Shown: piece by piece, positions 31,767 through 40,964 of the stretch
How the letters are laid out: the number at the start of each line of letters is the position of its first letter
How positions within the stretch are numbered: the stretch's first letter is position 1
From: Phytopseudomonas dryadis
Lineage (GTDB): Bacteria; Pseudomonadota; Gammaproteobacteria; Pseudomonadales; Pseudomonadaceae
Length of the DNA: 64,000 nucleotides
Reading direction: 5' to 3'
NCBI RefSeq assembly: GCF_004327355.1
Contig: NZ_QJUM01000022.1
Location: 1-64,000, forward strand
Program-made: the position numbers and the translations under genes
The notes under the pieces: generated by a model
What the model was told of the DNA's origin: nothing
What the model saw: only the letters and a program-made list of their open reading frames with translations
Databases searched by the model: none

Positions 31767-33467
31767 TCAGCGGCTGCTGTCGGCGCTCCCGATGCCCCGT
31801 GGGTCGCTGGCCGCTTCCACGTGCCGGCTGGCCTTGTCCCAGCGCAGCACCTGCTGGTTGCCGTAGACGCGCGGCAGCGCCTCGAGCCGATGTCCGCGGG
31901 CCTGCAACTCGGCGATCTGCGCCGGGCTGAAGGCGTACGCTTCATGCTCGATCCGATCCGGCAGGTACTGGTGGTGATAGCGCGCCACGGCCGGCCAGCG
32001 GGCGATGGGCTGGCCATCGAGGTATTCCAGCACCGCCAGCAGCACCATGCTCGGGATGCGGCTGCCACCCGGCGTGCCGAAGCTGGCGAAGGTGTCGGCG
32101 CTCTCGATGAAGGTCGGGCTCATGCTCGACAACGGCCGCTTGCCCGCCGCGACGGTGTTGGCCTGGCTGCCGGCCAGGCCGTAGGCGTTGGCGCCGGCCA
32201 CGTCAGCGGCGAAATCGTCCATCTCGTCGTTGAGCAGCACGCCGCTGCCCGGCACGCTGAAGGCCGCGCCGAACGGCAGGTTGATCGAGAGCGTGGCGGC
32301 GACCGCGTTGCCGTCGGCATCGAGCACGGTGAAGTGGGTGGTGTGGTCGCCTTCCTTCCAGGTGCCGGCCGCCGGCAGGTCGCGGCTGGGGGTGGCGTGC
32401 CGCGGGTCGATGCTGGCGCTCAGGCGTTGCAGGTAGTCCGGGGCGAGCAGGGCGGCCAGCGGGTTGTCGACGAAATCCGGATCGCCGAGCAGGCCGCGAT
32501 CACGGTAGACCCGGCGCAGGGTTTCCACCACCAGGTGAGCGCGTTGCGCCGGGTCGGCCTCGCGCCATGGCAGGCGTTCGAGCATCAGCAGGCTCTGCGC
32601 CAGGGCCAGGCCGCCCGCCGAGGGCGGCGGCGCGGCGATCAGTTCGCGGCCATCGGCCAGCGTCACGCGCAGGGGCTGGCGTTGCACCACCTGGTACGCG
32701 GCCAGATCCTCCAGCGTCCAGATGCCCCCCGCCGCGCGCACGCCGTCGACCAGGCGCCTGGCCACTGGCCCGTCGTAGAAGCCGGCATGGCCGTCGCGGG
32801 CCAGCTGTTCCAGGGTGTCGGCCAGCTCCGGCTGGCGCAGCAGGGCGCCGGCGACGGGCACCTCGCCGCCGTCGAGGAACAGGCGCGCGGTTTCCGCGTC
32901 GTCGCGCATGGCCGCCAGGCGCAACTGCGCCCGCTCGCGGTAGATGCGATCCACGGCGAAACCGTCGCGGGCCAGGCGGATGGCGGGCGCCAGGTTGTCG
33001 CGCAACGGCAGGCGGCCATGCCGCTCGGCCAGTTCCACCAGGGCCGCGGGCAGGCCGGGGATGGCCGCGGCCAGGGCGCCATCGCGCGATAGCGCGGGCT
33101 GTACCTCGCCATTACGGCGGTAGAGGTCGGCATGGGCCGCCATGGGTGCCCGTTCGCGGGCATCGAGAAAGCGGTAGCCGGGGGGCTCGCCGGCTTCGCG
33201 CAGGAGGAAGAAACCGCCGCCGCCGAGCCCGGAACCATAGGGTTCGACCACCGCCAGGGCAGCGCTGACGGCCACCGCGGCGTCGAAGGCATTGCCGCCC
33301 AGGGCCAGGGTTTCCCGGCCGGCGACGGTGGCGGCAGGGTGGGCGCTGGCGATGGCGCTCCGGCCAGGGCTTTCGCTGGCCGGCAGGGCGAGGCTGAACA
33401 GCAGGAGCAGCGCGCCGAACAGCGCGGGGAGGGGAGGCTGGCCGCGAAGGTGGCGGCGCATGGTCAT
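31767..33467 (-). CDS. ggt: Gamma-glutamyltranspeptidase
   Basis: A 566-residue periplasmic Ntn-hydrolase that cleaves gamma-glutamyl bonds of glutathione and related peptides and matures by self-cleavage. A signal peptide ends near LALPAS. GGNAFDAAVAVSAALAVVEP is the N-terminal family block. The autoprocessing and catalytic Thr is in DHTTHFTVLDADGN near residue 365, followed by LLNDEMDDF and the GTPGGSRIPSMV oxyanion stretch. Start at 33467 overlaps the stop of the ferredoxin gene (ATGA); an ATG six bases further in is an alternative. The match to the annotated long frame beyond the ferredoxin start is not coding. Confidence 0.95.
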   Translation of the reverse strand: MTMRRHLRGQPPLPALFGALLLLFSLALPASESPGRSAIASAHPAATVAGRETLALGGNAFDAAVAVSAALAVVEPYGSGLGGGGFFLLREAGEPPGYRFLDARERAPMAAHADLYRRNGEVQPALSRDGALAAAIPGLPAALVELAERHGRLPLRDNLAPAIRLARDGFAVDRIYRERAQLRLAAMRDDAETARLFLDGGEVPVAGALLRQPELADTLEQLARDGHAGFYDGPVARRLVDGVRAAGGIWTLEDLAAYQVVQRQPLRVTLADGRELIAAPPPSAGGLALAQSLLMLERLPWREADPAQRAHLVVETLRRVYRDRGLLGDPDFVDNPLAALLAPDYLQRLSASIDPRHATPSRDLPAAGTWKEGDHTTHFTVLDADGNAVAATLSINLPFGAAFSVPGSGVLLNDEMDDFAADVAGANAYGLAGSQANTVAAGKRPLSSMSPTFIESADTFASFGTPGGSRIPSMVLLAVLEYLDGQPIARWPAVARYHHQYLPDRIEHEAYAFSPAQIAELQARGHRLEALPRVYGNQQVLRWDKASRHVEAASDPRGIGSADSSR

Positions 33468-33715
33468 GCCTTGCCGGTGATGATCAGGTACTTCTGCATC
33501 AGTTCTTCCTTGCTCTCGACACGGTTCTCGTCGAGGGGGATGCAGTCCACCGGGCACACCTGCTGGCATTGCGGCTCGTCGTAGTGGCCGACGCATTCGG
33601 TGCACAGGTTGGGATCGATCACGTAGATCTCCTCGCCCTGGGAGATGGCCGCGTTCGGGCACTCGGGTTCGCAGACGTCGCAATTGATGCAATCGTCGGT
33701 AATGATCAGGGACAT
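33464..33715 (-). CDS. YfhL-type 2[4Fe-4S] ferredoxin
   Basis: An 83-residue ferredoxin with two [4Fe-4S] cluster motifs: CINCDVCEPECP near the N-terminus, and CTECVGHYDEPQC with CPVD following, containing the long spacer characteristic of the Allochromatium/YfhL class of low-potential ferredoxins. The start at 33715 (MSLIITDD) is where family members begin; 13 upstream residues are excluded. It is known for the family that the gene lies beside coaD, as here. Its electron partners are not shown. The stop overlaps the ggt start. Confidence 0.95.
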   Translation of the reverse strand: MSLIITDDCINCDVCEPECPNAAISQGEEIYVIDPNLCTECVGHYDEPQCQQVCPVDCIPLDENRVESKEELMQKYLIITGKA

Positions 33716-33894
33716 GAAATGCACGCTCCTGCCGGGCCATTGGCCGCGACACATTCAAACAGGAATGCGCGATTGTGCCGGATTGTCGCCGCTTGCGCAC
33801 GTCCGCGCGCCGTACGGAGCAACGACCCTGCGCCTTGTGCGGGCATCGGCGGCGGCGCCATGGCCTGCCTGGCCAGGGCTTCGCCGCCGTCGTC

Positions 33895-34377
33895 TCAGCG
33901 GGCCTTGAAGCGCTCGGTCAGCGCATCGGCCACGGCGGGGTGGACGAACTTGGAGATATCCCCACCGAGGTTGGCGATTTCCCGCACCAGGGTGGAGGAG
34001 ATGAAGGAGTACTTTTCCGACGGGGTGAGGAACAGGCTTTCCACCTCCGGCGCCAGTTGCCGGTTCATGTTGGCCAGCTGGAACTCGTATTCGAAATCCG
34101 ACACCGCGCGCAGGCCGCGCAGGAACACGTTGGCGCCCTGTTCCTTGGCGAACTGCGCGAGCAGGGTGGAGAACCCCAGCACCTCCACGTTCGGCAGGTG
34201 CCTGGTCACTTCCCGGGCCAGTTCCACGCGCTGGTCGAGGGAGAACAGAGGGTTCTTCTTCGGACTGGCGGCGACGGCGATGATCACGCTGTCGAACAGA
34301 CGCGAGGCGCGCTCGACCAGATCGCCATGCCCCTTGGTAATGGGGTCGAAGGTGCCTGGGTATAATACTCGATTCAT
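33895..34377 (-). CDS. coaD: Phosphopantetheine adenylyltransferase
   Basis: A 160-residue enzyme that adenylates 4'-phosphopantetheine to dephospho-CoA, the penultimate step of coenzyme A synthesis. The nucleotidyltransferase motif YPGTFDPITKGHGDLVERA has the TxGH signature at residues 15-18; FLRGLRAVSDFEYEFQLA and SFISSTLVREIA are family blocks. The start at 34377 (MNRVLYPG) agrees with the family length. It precedes the ferredoxin gene by about 180 bases in the same direction. Confidence 0.97.
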   Translation of the reverse strand: MNRVLYPGTFDPITKGHGDLVERASRLFDSVIIAVAASPKKNPLFSLDQRVELAREVTRHLPNVEVLGFSTLLAQFAKEQGANVFLRGLRAVSDFEYEFQLANMNRQLAPEVESLFLTPSEKYSFISSTLVREIANLGGDISKFVHPAVADALTERFKAR

Positions 34378-34554
34378 CGTGACGTCCTGGCGGGGCCGTT
34401 GGGGAGTCGGATGGTAGCGCAGCACGCGGCGAGGGGCCAAGTCGGGTGCGGCCGCCGGCGCCGGAACCGGGCGTTAATCGCGCCGCCGGCGATGTTCCTG
34501 GCGAGCCCTGCGGCGCGCTCATGCCGAAGCGGGACGGACCCTGGCCGCCCGCTA

Positions 34555-36141
34555 TCACCGCTGTGTGCTGATTCGTTCGATCCAGGCAAACAGCTCGTCC
34601 AGGTCGTAGTCACCGCTATGAGGGCGATCCCATGGCAGCGCCAGGTCGACGGCGTAGCCCTCGTTCCGCAGGGCCGTGGCGAGGATAACGGGTATGGCCA
34701 GCGAGGTGTCGCGATCCTGGGTGCCATGGCGGATGCGCCAATGTGCCGAGGAGCTAGCGCCCGCCGCACCGATGTAGCCCAGCGGGTTCATCATCTTCAC
34801 CGTCGCGGCATCGGCCAGGGTGGCGCCGGCTGTCGTGCCGTTCTCCAGCGAGAAGGCGGTGAAGTGCCGCTTGTCGAGCGTCTCGCTGCCGAACAACTGG
34901 TTCTCCCCGCTGCTCAAATCCAGCGCGTCGAAGGCCGGTGGCAGTTTCTGGCGGCCGGCGTGGCGCACGTAGCGGTCGACGTCGAGATCCGTGACCCTGC
35001 CGTTCTTCACGGTCAGCCAGTCCAGCTTCGAGAGGTCCTGCCCCGCGTCCAGCGCAACCTGCGCGGAGGCGATGAGCAGCGACTCGAGGTAGTCCTTGAA
35101 GCTGCCATTGCCGGCCGCATCCAGCGTCAGCGCCTGCCCTTGCGGCCCGCGCAGCCCCAGGCTGTCGAGATAGCCGGGAAACTGCTGGCTGAGCGCGTCG
35201 GATAGCGCGATCTGCGTAGCCGTCAGGGTGCCGGCGACTGCCTTGCGCTGGACGTTGTAGTCCAGCATCGACAGGTCGAACCTCTGGTAGTCGTTGACGC
35301 CGCCGAACAGCCACTCGTAGGCGCTGTCGGCGTGCTCCAGGTTGGTGATCGGGCAATAGGCCGAGACGGCGAAGATGTCGTCGCGCGCCGGTGCGGCACC
35401 GAGCGCCTGCAGGTAGGGTTCGTAGTCGGCGCTGTTGCCGCTGGCGCCGAGCAGCGCCGATAGCGCGCCGCCGGCGCTGGTGCCGTTGGCGACGATCTTC
35501 TCGGCATCGCCTGGCATGCGCGCGTCGTTGTAACGCAGATAGCGCACTGCCGCCTTGAGGTCGACGATGGCCGCCGGCGCCTTGCCGGTGTACTTGCCGT
35601 CGGCGTCCTGGCTGGTACGGCCACGGGCGCCAGGCGAGGCCACGACGTAGCCCCTGGCCAACGCCTCGGCGATGGTGCTGGTGCGAGCAGCGCCGGTGTC
35701 GGGCCCGCTCATGCCCTCCGGGCGCACCGGGGCCATGCGCCCGGCACCCGCCGGTGGCGGGCCACGCCGTCCTTCTGGAGTGCCCGGCTGGCCGGGCATG
35801 TAGCCGCCGACCTGGTTGGGGAAGAAGATCGGTGCCGTCTGCGCGGTGAACGAACCGATGCGCTCGTCGTGGAAATACGCCTCGGGGACGTAGATGTTCA
35901 TGGTCTGGTAAGTGCTGTCCAGCGGCCGGGAGACATAGACGATGTTTTCGTAGGCACGCACGCCGATGCTCTGGCCATCGACGACCAGGGTTCGGCTCTG
36001 GTAGCGATCCGCGTCGAAATCCAGGCTGGCCGGCACGGCTTCCCCGCTGCGCCAAGAGGGCGCGCTGCCCGTGCAGGCGGCGACCAGGCAAGCCGCCAGC
36101 AGCGTGCCTCCGGCCAAGGATACTGTTTTCAATCTACCCAT
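34555..36141 (-). CDS. Tannase/feruloyl-esterase-like alpha/beta hydrolase lipoprotein
   Basis: A 528-residue lipoprotein with a lipobox LVAAC near residue 22, so it should be anchored in the outer or inner membrane facing the periplasm. The alpha/beta hydrolase nucleophile elbow is ANGTSAGGALSALLG near residue 220, preceded by AVRYLRYNDARMPGD. The GRTSQDADG and YVPEAYFHDERIG blocks and total length resemble the subtype B tannase family, enzymes that split gallate or similar aromatic esters. Substrate is not established here. The start at 36141 is where a normal lipoprotein signal begins; the frame continues 48 residues upstream without support. It stands between coaD and the GMC oxidoreductase, not part of the usual order. 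Confidence 0.72.
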   Translation of the reverse strand: MGRLKTVSLAGGTLLAACLVAACTGSAPSWRSGEAVPASLDFDADRYQSRTLVVDGQSIGVRAYENIVYVSRPLDSTYQTMNIYVPEAYFHDERIGSFTAQTAPIFFPNQVGGYMPGQPGTPEGRRGPPPAGAGRMAPVRPEGMSGPDTGAARTSTIAEALARGYVVASPGARGRTSQDADGKYTGKAPAAIVDLKAAVRYLRYNDARMPGDAEKIVANGTSAGGALSALLGASGNSADYEPYLQALGAAPARDDIFAVSAYCPITNLEHADSAYEWLFGGVNDYQRFDLSMLDYNVQRKAVAGTLTATQIALSDALSQQFPGYLDSLGLRGPQGQALTLDAAGNGSFKDYLESLLIASAQVALDAGQDLSKLDWLTVKNGRVTDLDVDRYVRHAGRQKLPPAFDALDLSSGENQLFGSETLDKRHFTAFSLENGTTAGATLADAATVKMMNPLGYIGAAGASSSAHWRIRHGTQDRDTSLAIPVILATALRNEGYAVDLALPWDRPHSGDYDLDELFAWIERISTQR

Positions 36142-36339
36142 CGTCACGAGGCCCTTGAATGAACGTTGGCGCGCGCAACCCCACCGATATCGAGGAAGCG
36201 GCATCAGTAGTGTGGCCGTGATCCATGCGCCGATGCGAGACGTGATGCGCCTGGACACCTGACGGACTTTCCAACAAAACGGCATGCCTGGGCAATGAAC
36301 GTTCGCGCGCCTGAATAGTTCAGGTCCGACCGGCCGCCG

Positions 36340-37938
36340 CTAGGCGCTCCCCCGCAGACGTTGCGCCAGCAGGCTGGCGAGCTTGGCGCTGAGGCCGTAG
36401 ACCGACAGCTGCGGGTTGGCGCCGATGCTGGTGGGGAACAGCGAACCATCGTGAATCGACAGGTTCTCCAGCTGGTGATGCCGGCCCAGGCTGTCGGTGA
36501 CCGCCTGGCGCGGATCCTCGCCCATGGCGCAGCCGCCCATCACGTGGGCGCTGCCCAGACGGGTACGGTGGAGCGCCAGGTCGAGCCCGTCGATCAGCAC
36601 CCTGGCCGCGGCGGCGCTCTTCACGTAGCCGGCATCCCCGTGCAGCGGCAGCACCGCCCTGGCACCGGCGGCGAACTGGATCTCGGCCATGCTGTGCAGG
36701 GCCCGGCGCACGCCGTCCCAGGTGTAGTCGGTCATGCGGTAGTCGAGCACCGGGCTGCCGTCGCTGCGCAGTTCGACCCGGCCTTCGGCGCTGTCCGGGT
36801 GAAAGCCGTCGCGCAGCAGGGCGAGCAGCATGTTGGTGTGCGGCAGCTGTTCCATGCGCAGGGCGTTGTCGATGCCGAAACGGCCGAGCAGGGTGGCCGC
36901 CAGGGCCGGATGCAGGGGCGGGACCTCGAGTTTGTAGGCCAGCGGTCCGCTGACACCGTCCCGCCACTGGAAGTGATCGCAGTAGATCGATTGCGGCGCG
37001 CCGTAGAAGGGGTTGATCACCTGCTCGAACTGGGCGGCGGAGAAGCTCGTCAGGTGCAGGTAGGTGCGCCGCCCCGTGCGCCGGTGCGGGTCGGGCGCCG
37101 CGGAACGCAGCAGCAGGCCGGGCGTGTTGATGCCTCCGCCGCTGAGCACGTAATGCCGGGCCTTGACCCGGATGCTGCGTCCGGTCGGGGCCACGCAGCG
37201 GGCGTCGAGAGCGCGGCAGTGCAGGCCGCTGACCCGGTCGCCAGTGAGCAGCAAGCGCTCGGCGCGGGCCAGGTAGAGCAGCGATCCGCCCTGCTCCAGG
37301 GTCGCGGGAATGCTGGTGACCAGCATCGATTGCTTGGCGTTGGCCGGGCAGCCCATGCCGCAGTAGCCGAGGTTCCAGCAGCCGGCGACATTGCGCGGGA
37401 TGACGTCCCAGTGGTAGCCGAGCGTGTCGCAGCCGGCGCGCAGCACGTCGTTGTTGCCGTTCGGCGGCACCCGCCAGGGGGCCACGCCGAGACGCCGCTC
37501 CATGCGCTCGAACCAGGGCGCCATGGCGGCTTCGTCATGCCCCGCCACGGCGTGCTCGCGGGCCCAGTGCTCCAGGGTCGGCGCCGGGGTGCGAAAGCTC
37601 GAGGTCCAGTTGATCAGGGTGGTGCCGCCCACCGCGCGGCCCTGCAGGATGGTGATGGCGCCATCCTTGCTCATGCGGCCGATGCCTTCCTGGTAGAGCG
37701 AGGCGTAGGCCTCGTTTTCCAGCAGCTTGAAGTCGCGGCTGGTCTTCAGCGGACCCTCCTCGATCAGCAGCACCTTGAAGCCGGCGGCGCTGAGGATTTC
37801 CGCCGTGGTGCCGCCACCGGCGCCGCTGCCGACGATGGCGACGTCGGCCTCCAGGGTCAGATCCTCTGCCAGGCGCGAGCCGTCGTAGGTTTTCCAGCCG
37901 CGGGCGAGGCCCTCGGCGAACAGGTCGGGTACGGGCAT
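36340..37938 (-). CDS. GMC family oxidoreductase
   Basis: A 532-residue FAD-dependent oxidoreductase of the glucose-methanol-choline family, likely oxidising an alcohol. The dinucleotide motif VAIVGSGAGGGTTAEIL is near residue 33, GRAVGGTTLINW near 101, and the C-terminal active-site and FAD block reads GSAHVMGGCAMGEDP with SLFPTSIGANPQLSVYGL following. There is no signal peptide of its own. It is followed by the Tat-signal gene at 37987-38515, which in related clusters supplies the partner subunit. The substrate is unknown; the adjacent aldehyde dehydrogenase suggests successive oxidation of an alcohol to an acid. Confidence 0.92.
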   Translation of the reverse strand: MPVPDLFAEGLARGWKTYDGSRLAEDLTLEADVAIVGSGAGGGTTAEILSAAGFKVLLIEEGPLKTSRDFKLLENEAYASLYQEGIGRMSKDGAITILQGRAVGGTTLINWTSSFRTPAPTLEHWAREHAVAGHDEAAMAPWFERMERRLGVAPWRVPPNGNNDVLRAGCDTLGYHWDVIPRNVAGCWNLGYCGMGCPANAKQSMLVTSIPATLEQGGSLLYLARAERLLLTGDRVSGLHCRALDARCVAPTGRSIRVKARHYVLSGGGINTPGLLLRSAAPDPHRRTGRRTYLHLTSFSAAQFEQVINPFYGAPQSIYCDHFQWRDGVSGPLAYKLEVPPLHPALAATLLGRFGIDNALRMEQLPHTNMLLALLRDGFHPDSAEGRVELRSDGSPVLDYRMTDYTWDGVRRALHSMAEIQFAAGARAVLPLHGDAGYVKSAAAARVLIDGLDLALHRTRLGSAHVMGGCAMGEDPRQAVTDSLGRHHQLENLSIHDGSLFPTSIGANPQLSVYGLSAKLASLLAQRLRGSA

Positions 37939-37986
37939 GGGTCGCTGCTCTCGGGTCTTGTTGTTATTCGTGCGTTCGGCTGCCGC

Positions 37987-38515
37987 TCACACCCGGGGCG
38001 GGCCCGGATAGCCGCAGTGCCGCCAGGCTTCGGCCTGGCCGTACCAGGCCATCATCACCAGTTGCAGGAGCGCGGCGTGGCCCATCTGCAGCAGGCCGAC
38101 GCGGCTGTTCTGCCAGCGCTGGAGAAAATGCTGCACCTGCTCGGCCGAGGCGTTTTCCCAGGCCCCCCAGATGCCGGTGAGCGGGCCGCGGGTAAGGGGC
38201 AGGCTGAGCACGTCGAACAGTTGCAGCGTGAGGTCACGCATGGCCGGGGACAGGTGGGCGAGGCCGCTGTCGAGGCCGACGATGGTGGCGTCCCGGGCCC
38301 GCTCGATGCCGGATGCGTCGACCGCACCCGCGAGCATCACCGGCACCAGGGCGTGCAGCAACGGCAGGTCGCTGGTGCGGCACCAGCAGGCCCGGCGCCG
38401 GCGTGCTCGCCGAGCAGCCGCCGAGGCTGGCGGTGGCGAGCAAGGCCGAGCCCAGCAGGCCGACCTTGAGCAGGTTGCGCCGTGACAGTGCGAGCAAGGC
38501 GGCGGTGTCGTTCAT
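37987..38515 (-). pseudogene. Frameshifted Tat-signal protein, partner of the GMC oxidoreductase
   Basis: The start at 38515 encodes a twin-arginine signal (SRRNLLKVGLLGSALLATAS) followed by GGCS, then the frame drifts into Arg/Gly-rich nonsense after about residue 45. The family sequence resumes one frame over, as TSDLPLLHALVPVMLAGAV, and continues to the stop at 37987. The shift falls between about 38377 and 38400 in a GC-rich run; removing one C near 38379 would restore one 170-residue protein. In the family the protein is a gluconate-dehydrogenase subunit 3-like partner that carries the flavoprotein across the membrane. Either the gene is truly broken or the assembly has an indel. Confidence 0.75.
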
Positions 38516-38543
38516 GGTGGTTGTCTCCCGGCCGGCGAGCGGC

Positions 38544-39974
38544 CTAGCGCACGAACAGCCTGTAGATCAGCTTCTGCACGGCCTTGCCGTAGGGCGGGTA
38601 GATCAGGCGGGCGGCGTTGAAGCGCTGCTTGGCGAACACGCCCTTGGCCTTGCTGAAGGTGAGGAAGCCTTCGTGGCCGTGGTAGTGGCCCATGCCCGAG
38701 GCGCCGATGCCGCCGAAGGGCATGTCCTCCTGGGCGACGTGCAGCAGGGTGTCGTTCAGGCACACGCCGCCGGAGTGGCTGTGCTGCAGCACGTGCCGCT
38801 GTTCACGCCGGTCGTAGCCGAAGTAGTACAGCGCCAGTGGCCGCGGTCGTTCGGCGACGTAGGCCAGGGCGTCGTCGAGCTGGTCGTAGGGCACGACCGG
38901 CAGCAGCGGGCCGAAGATCTCGTCCTGCATGACGCTCATGCTGTCGTTGACGTTCAGCAGCACGCTGGGCGGCATGCGCCGATCCTGGCCGTCGGCGGCC
39001 AGGGGGATGATCATGGCGCCCTTGCTGCGGGCATCCTCCAGATGGGCGTCGAGGCGCCGGAGCTGGCGCTCGTTGATGATGCTGGTGTAGTCGGGATTGC
39101 CGTCGATCCGCGGATAGAAGCGCTGCACCGCATGGCGGTAGGCGTCGACGAATCCTTCCAGGCGCTGGCGCGGCACCAGCACGTAGTCCGGCGCCACGCA
39201 GGTCTGGCCGGCATTCAGGCACTTGCCGAAGGCGATGCGTTCGGCGGCATGCGCCAGCGGCACTTCGGCGGAGACGATGGCCGGCGATTTACCGCCCAGT
39301 TCGAGGGTCACCGGGGTCAGGTTCTGCGCCGCCGCCTGCATCACCTGGCGGCCGATGCTGGTGGCGCCGGTGAACAGCAGGTGGTCGAACGGCAACCGGG
39401 CGAAGGCCATGCCGACCTCGACCTCGCCCAGGACGACACTGACCAGATCCTCCGGGAAGATGCTGGCCAGCAGATCCCTGAGCCGTTGCGAGGTCAGCGG
39501 GGTCGACTCGCTCAGCTTGAGCATCACCCGGTTACCCGCGGCCAGGGCGCCGACCAGCGGGGCGATGGCGAGAAACAGCGGGTAGTTCCACGGCACGATG
39601 ATGCCGACCACCCCCAGCGGCTGATAGACCACCCGCGCCGAGGCCGGCATGAACGGCAGGCCGACGCGGCGGCGCGAGGGCTTCATCCAGCCGCGCAGGT
39701 GCCTGCGCGCATACCGGATAGCCTGCAGCGTGGGCAGCATCTCGGCGAGCAGGGTTTCGTCGGCGCTGCGGTTGCCGAAGTCCTGGGAAATGCTCTGGAT
39801 CAGCGCCTCCTGCTCTTGCCGCAGGCGCCCGCGCAGGGCGTCCAGCCAGGCAATGCGCTGTTCGGCCGTGGGCATGGGGTTGGCCCTGAAGGCCAGGCGC
39901 TGCGCCTGGAAGCGCTGCTGCAGCCCGGCGAGCTGTTGCGCGTTCTGCGGCAGGACGGCGATTTCGGCGACCAT
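38544..39974 (-). CDS. calB: Coniferyl-type aldehyde dehydrogenase
   Basis: A 476-residue NAD(P)-dependent aldehyde dehydrogenase of the coniferyl aldehyde dehydrogenase subfamily. The active site is recognisable: LELGGKSPAIV with the general-base Glu near residue 225, and LNAGQTCVAPDYVLV with the catalytic Cys near 260; IIVPWNYPLFLAIAP and FTGATSIGRQVM are cofactor-binding blocks. The C-terminus after GGIGASGMGHYHGHEGFLTFS is short and ends in a basic tail. It shares its divergent promoter region with the TetR regulator and a palindromic site. Substrate could be an aliphatic or aromatic aldehyde. Confidence 0.85.
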   Translation of the reverse strand: MVAEIAVLPQNAQQLAGLQQRFQAQRLAFRANPMPTAEQRIAWLDALRGRLRQEQEALIQSISQDFGNRSADETLLAEMLPTLQAIRYARRHLRGWMKPSRRRVGLPFMPASARVVYQPLGVVGIIVPWNYPLFLAIAPLVGALAAGNRVMLKLSESTPLTSQRLRDLLASIFPEDLVSVVLGEVEVGMAFARLPFDHLLFTGATSIGRQVMQAAAQNLTPVTLELGGKSPAIVSAEVPLAHAAERIAFGKCLNAGQTCVAPDYVLVPRQRLEGFVDAYRHAVQRFYPRIDGNPDYTSIINERQLRRLDAHLEDARSKGAMIIPLAADGQDRRMPPSVLLNVNDSMSVMQDEIFGPLLPVVPYDQLDDALAYVAERPRPLALYYFGYDRREQRHVLQHSHSGGVCLNDTLLHVAQEDMPFGGIGASGMGHYHGHEGFLTFSKAKGVFAKQRFNAARLIYPPYGKAVQKLIYRLFVR

Positions 39975-40019
39975 GGTCGGCTCCTCGGATGCTCGGCGCG
40001 GCGGCCAGTGCTGGATTTC

Positions 40020-40035
40020 TAGAGTAATTGCTCTA
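40020..40035. promoter_or_regulatory. Palindromic candidate operator of the TetR regulator
   Basis: TAGAGTAATTGCTCTA, symmetric except for one pair, lies 46-61 bp upstream of the aldehyde dehydrogenase start in the divergent region with the TetR gene. Position near a presumptive promoter suits repression by TetR. No independent copy of the palindrome was found near the TetR start. Confidence 0.55.
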
Positions 40036-40200
40036 ATGTGTCAAACAGCATGGCCCCGCCAGGCGCCGGGCGCAGCCCAACCAAAAGCCGGTTGGCCCGG
40101 CGGTGTGCTTCGTCGGGTAACATCGACGGCGTGGCGCTGGGGTTGCAGGTAGCGCCGCGGTACTCCTCATTCTCTACCTTGGACGAGAACCCGACAGGTC

Positions 40201-40851
40201 ATGGCGTCTTCCCCGAACACCCGCGAGCGCATCGTCCAGGCCAGCCTGGAGCTGTTCAATGCCCAGGGCGAGCGCAGCGTGACCACCAACCACATCGCCG
40301 CGCACCTGGGCATATCGCCGGGCAACCTGTACTACCACGTGCGCAACAAGCAGGCGATCATCGCCGAGCTGTTCGCCCAGTACGAGGCGCAGGTCGACGA
40401 CTTCCTGCAGCCACCGGCCGGGCGGGCGCTGACCGTGGCGGACAAGACCTTCTACCTCGAGGCCCTGCTGGCGGCGATGTGGCGCTACCGCTTCCTGCAC
40501 CGCGACCTGGAACACCTGCTCGACAGCGACGCCGCCCTGGCCGAACGTTACCGGCTGTTCGCCCGGCGCTGCCTGGGCGCCGCCCGGCGCCTCTACCAGG
40601 GCTTCGTCGACGCCGGCATCCTGTCGATGACGGCGCGGCAGATCGAGGCGCTGGCGCTCAATGCCTGGATCATCCTGACCTCCTGGGTCCGCTTCCTGTG
40701 CACCACCGGCACCGAGGACGGCCAGCTCAGCGAGCCGATGCTGCGCCGTGGCATCTACCAGGTGCTGGCGCTGGAAAGCGGCCATGTCAGCGAGCCGGCG
40801 TGCGAGGCGGTGGAGGCCTTGCAGGCGCGCCTGTTCGTGTCGCTCGGGTGA
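40201..40851 (+). CDS. TetR family transcriptional regulator
   Basis: A 216-residue TetR-type repressor. The helix-turn-helix lies near residues 25-50 (HIAAHLGISPGNLYYHVRNK), preceded by RERIVQASLELFNAQGE. The rest is the helical ligand-binding domain. It diverges from the aldehyde dehydrogenase gene across 226 bp containing the palindrome at 40020-40035, so it likely represses the aldehyde dehydrogenase - Tat protein - GMC oxidoreductase genes and itself. The inducing ligand is unknown, plausibly a fatty acid or aldehyde. Confidence 0.93.
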   Translation: MASSPNTRERIVQASLELFNAQGERSVTTNHIAAHLGISPGNLYYHVRNKQAIIAELFAQYEAQVDDFLQPPAGRALTVADKTFYLEALLAAMWRYRFLHRDLEHLLDSDAALAERYRLFARRCLGAARRLYQGFVDAGILSMTARQIEALALNAWIILTSWVRFLCTTGTEDGQLSEPMLRRGIYQVLALESGHVSEPACEAVEALQARLFVSLG

Positions 40852-40868
40852 ACGGGCCGCTGTGGAAC

Positions 40869-40919
40869 GTCGCGGCTAAAGCCCCTCCCACGGTCGTGGG
40901 GGTACGCTTCAGCCGCGAT
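40869..40919. repeat. REP-like hairpin after the TetR gene
   Basis: TCGCGGCT (40870-40877) and AGCCGCGA (40911-40918) flank CCCCTCCCAC and GTGGGGG, together folding into a long stem. It resembles a different REP class from the GTAGGAGC type. It stands between convergent genes. Confidence 0.65.
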
Positions 40920-40964
40920 GGCAGCGCTCGCGGCCGTACCCACGCTGAAAATCGGTGAAGCGGA

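Noticed and set aside
29210..32068. Open frame of 952 codons on the minus strand
   Set aside because: It is antisense to mutM, the small exported protein gene and the Na/Pi transporter, and its Gln/Ala/Gly-rich sequence is what high-GC antisense frames give.
34361..34366. TATAAT on the plus strand
   Set aside because: It lies within coaD (coding for VLYPG) and does not precede any plus-strand gene.
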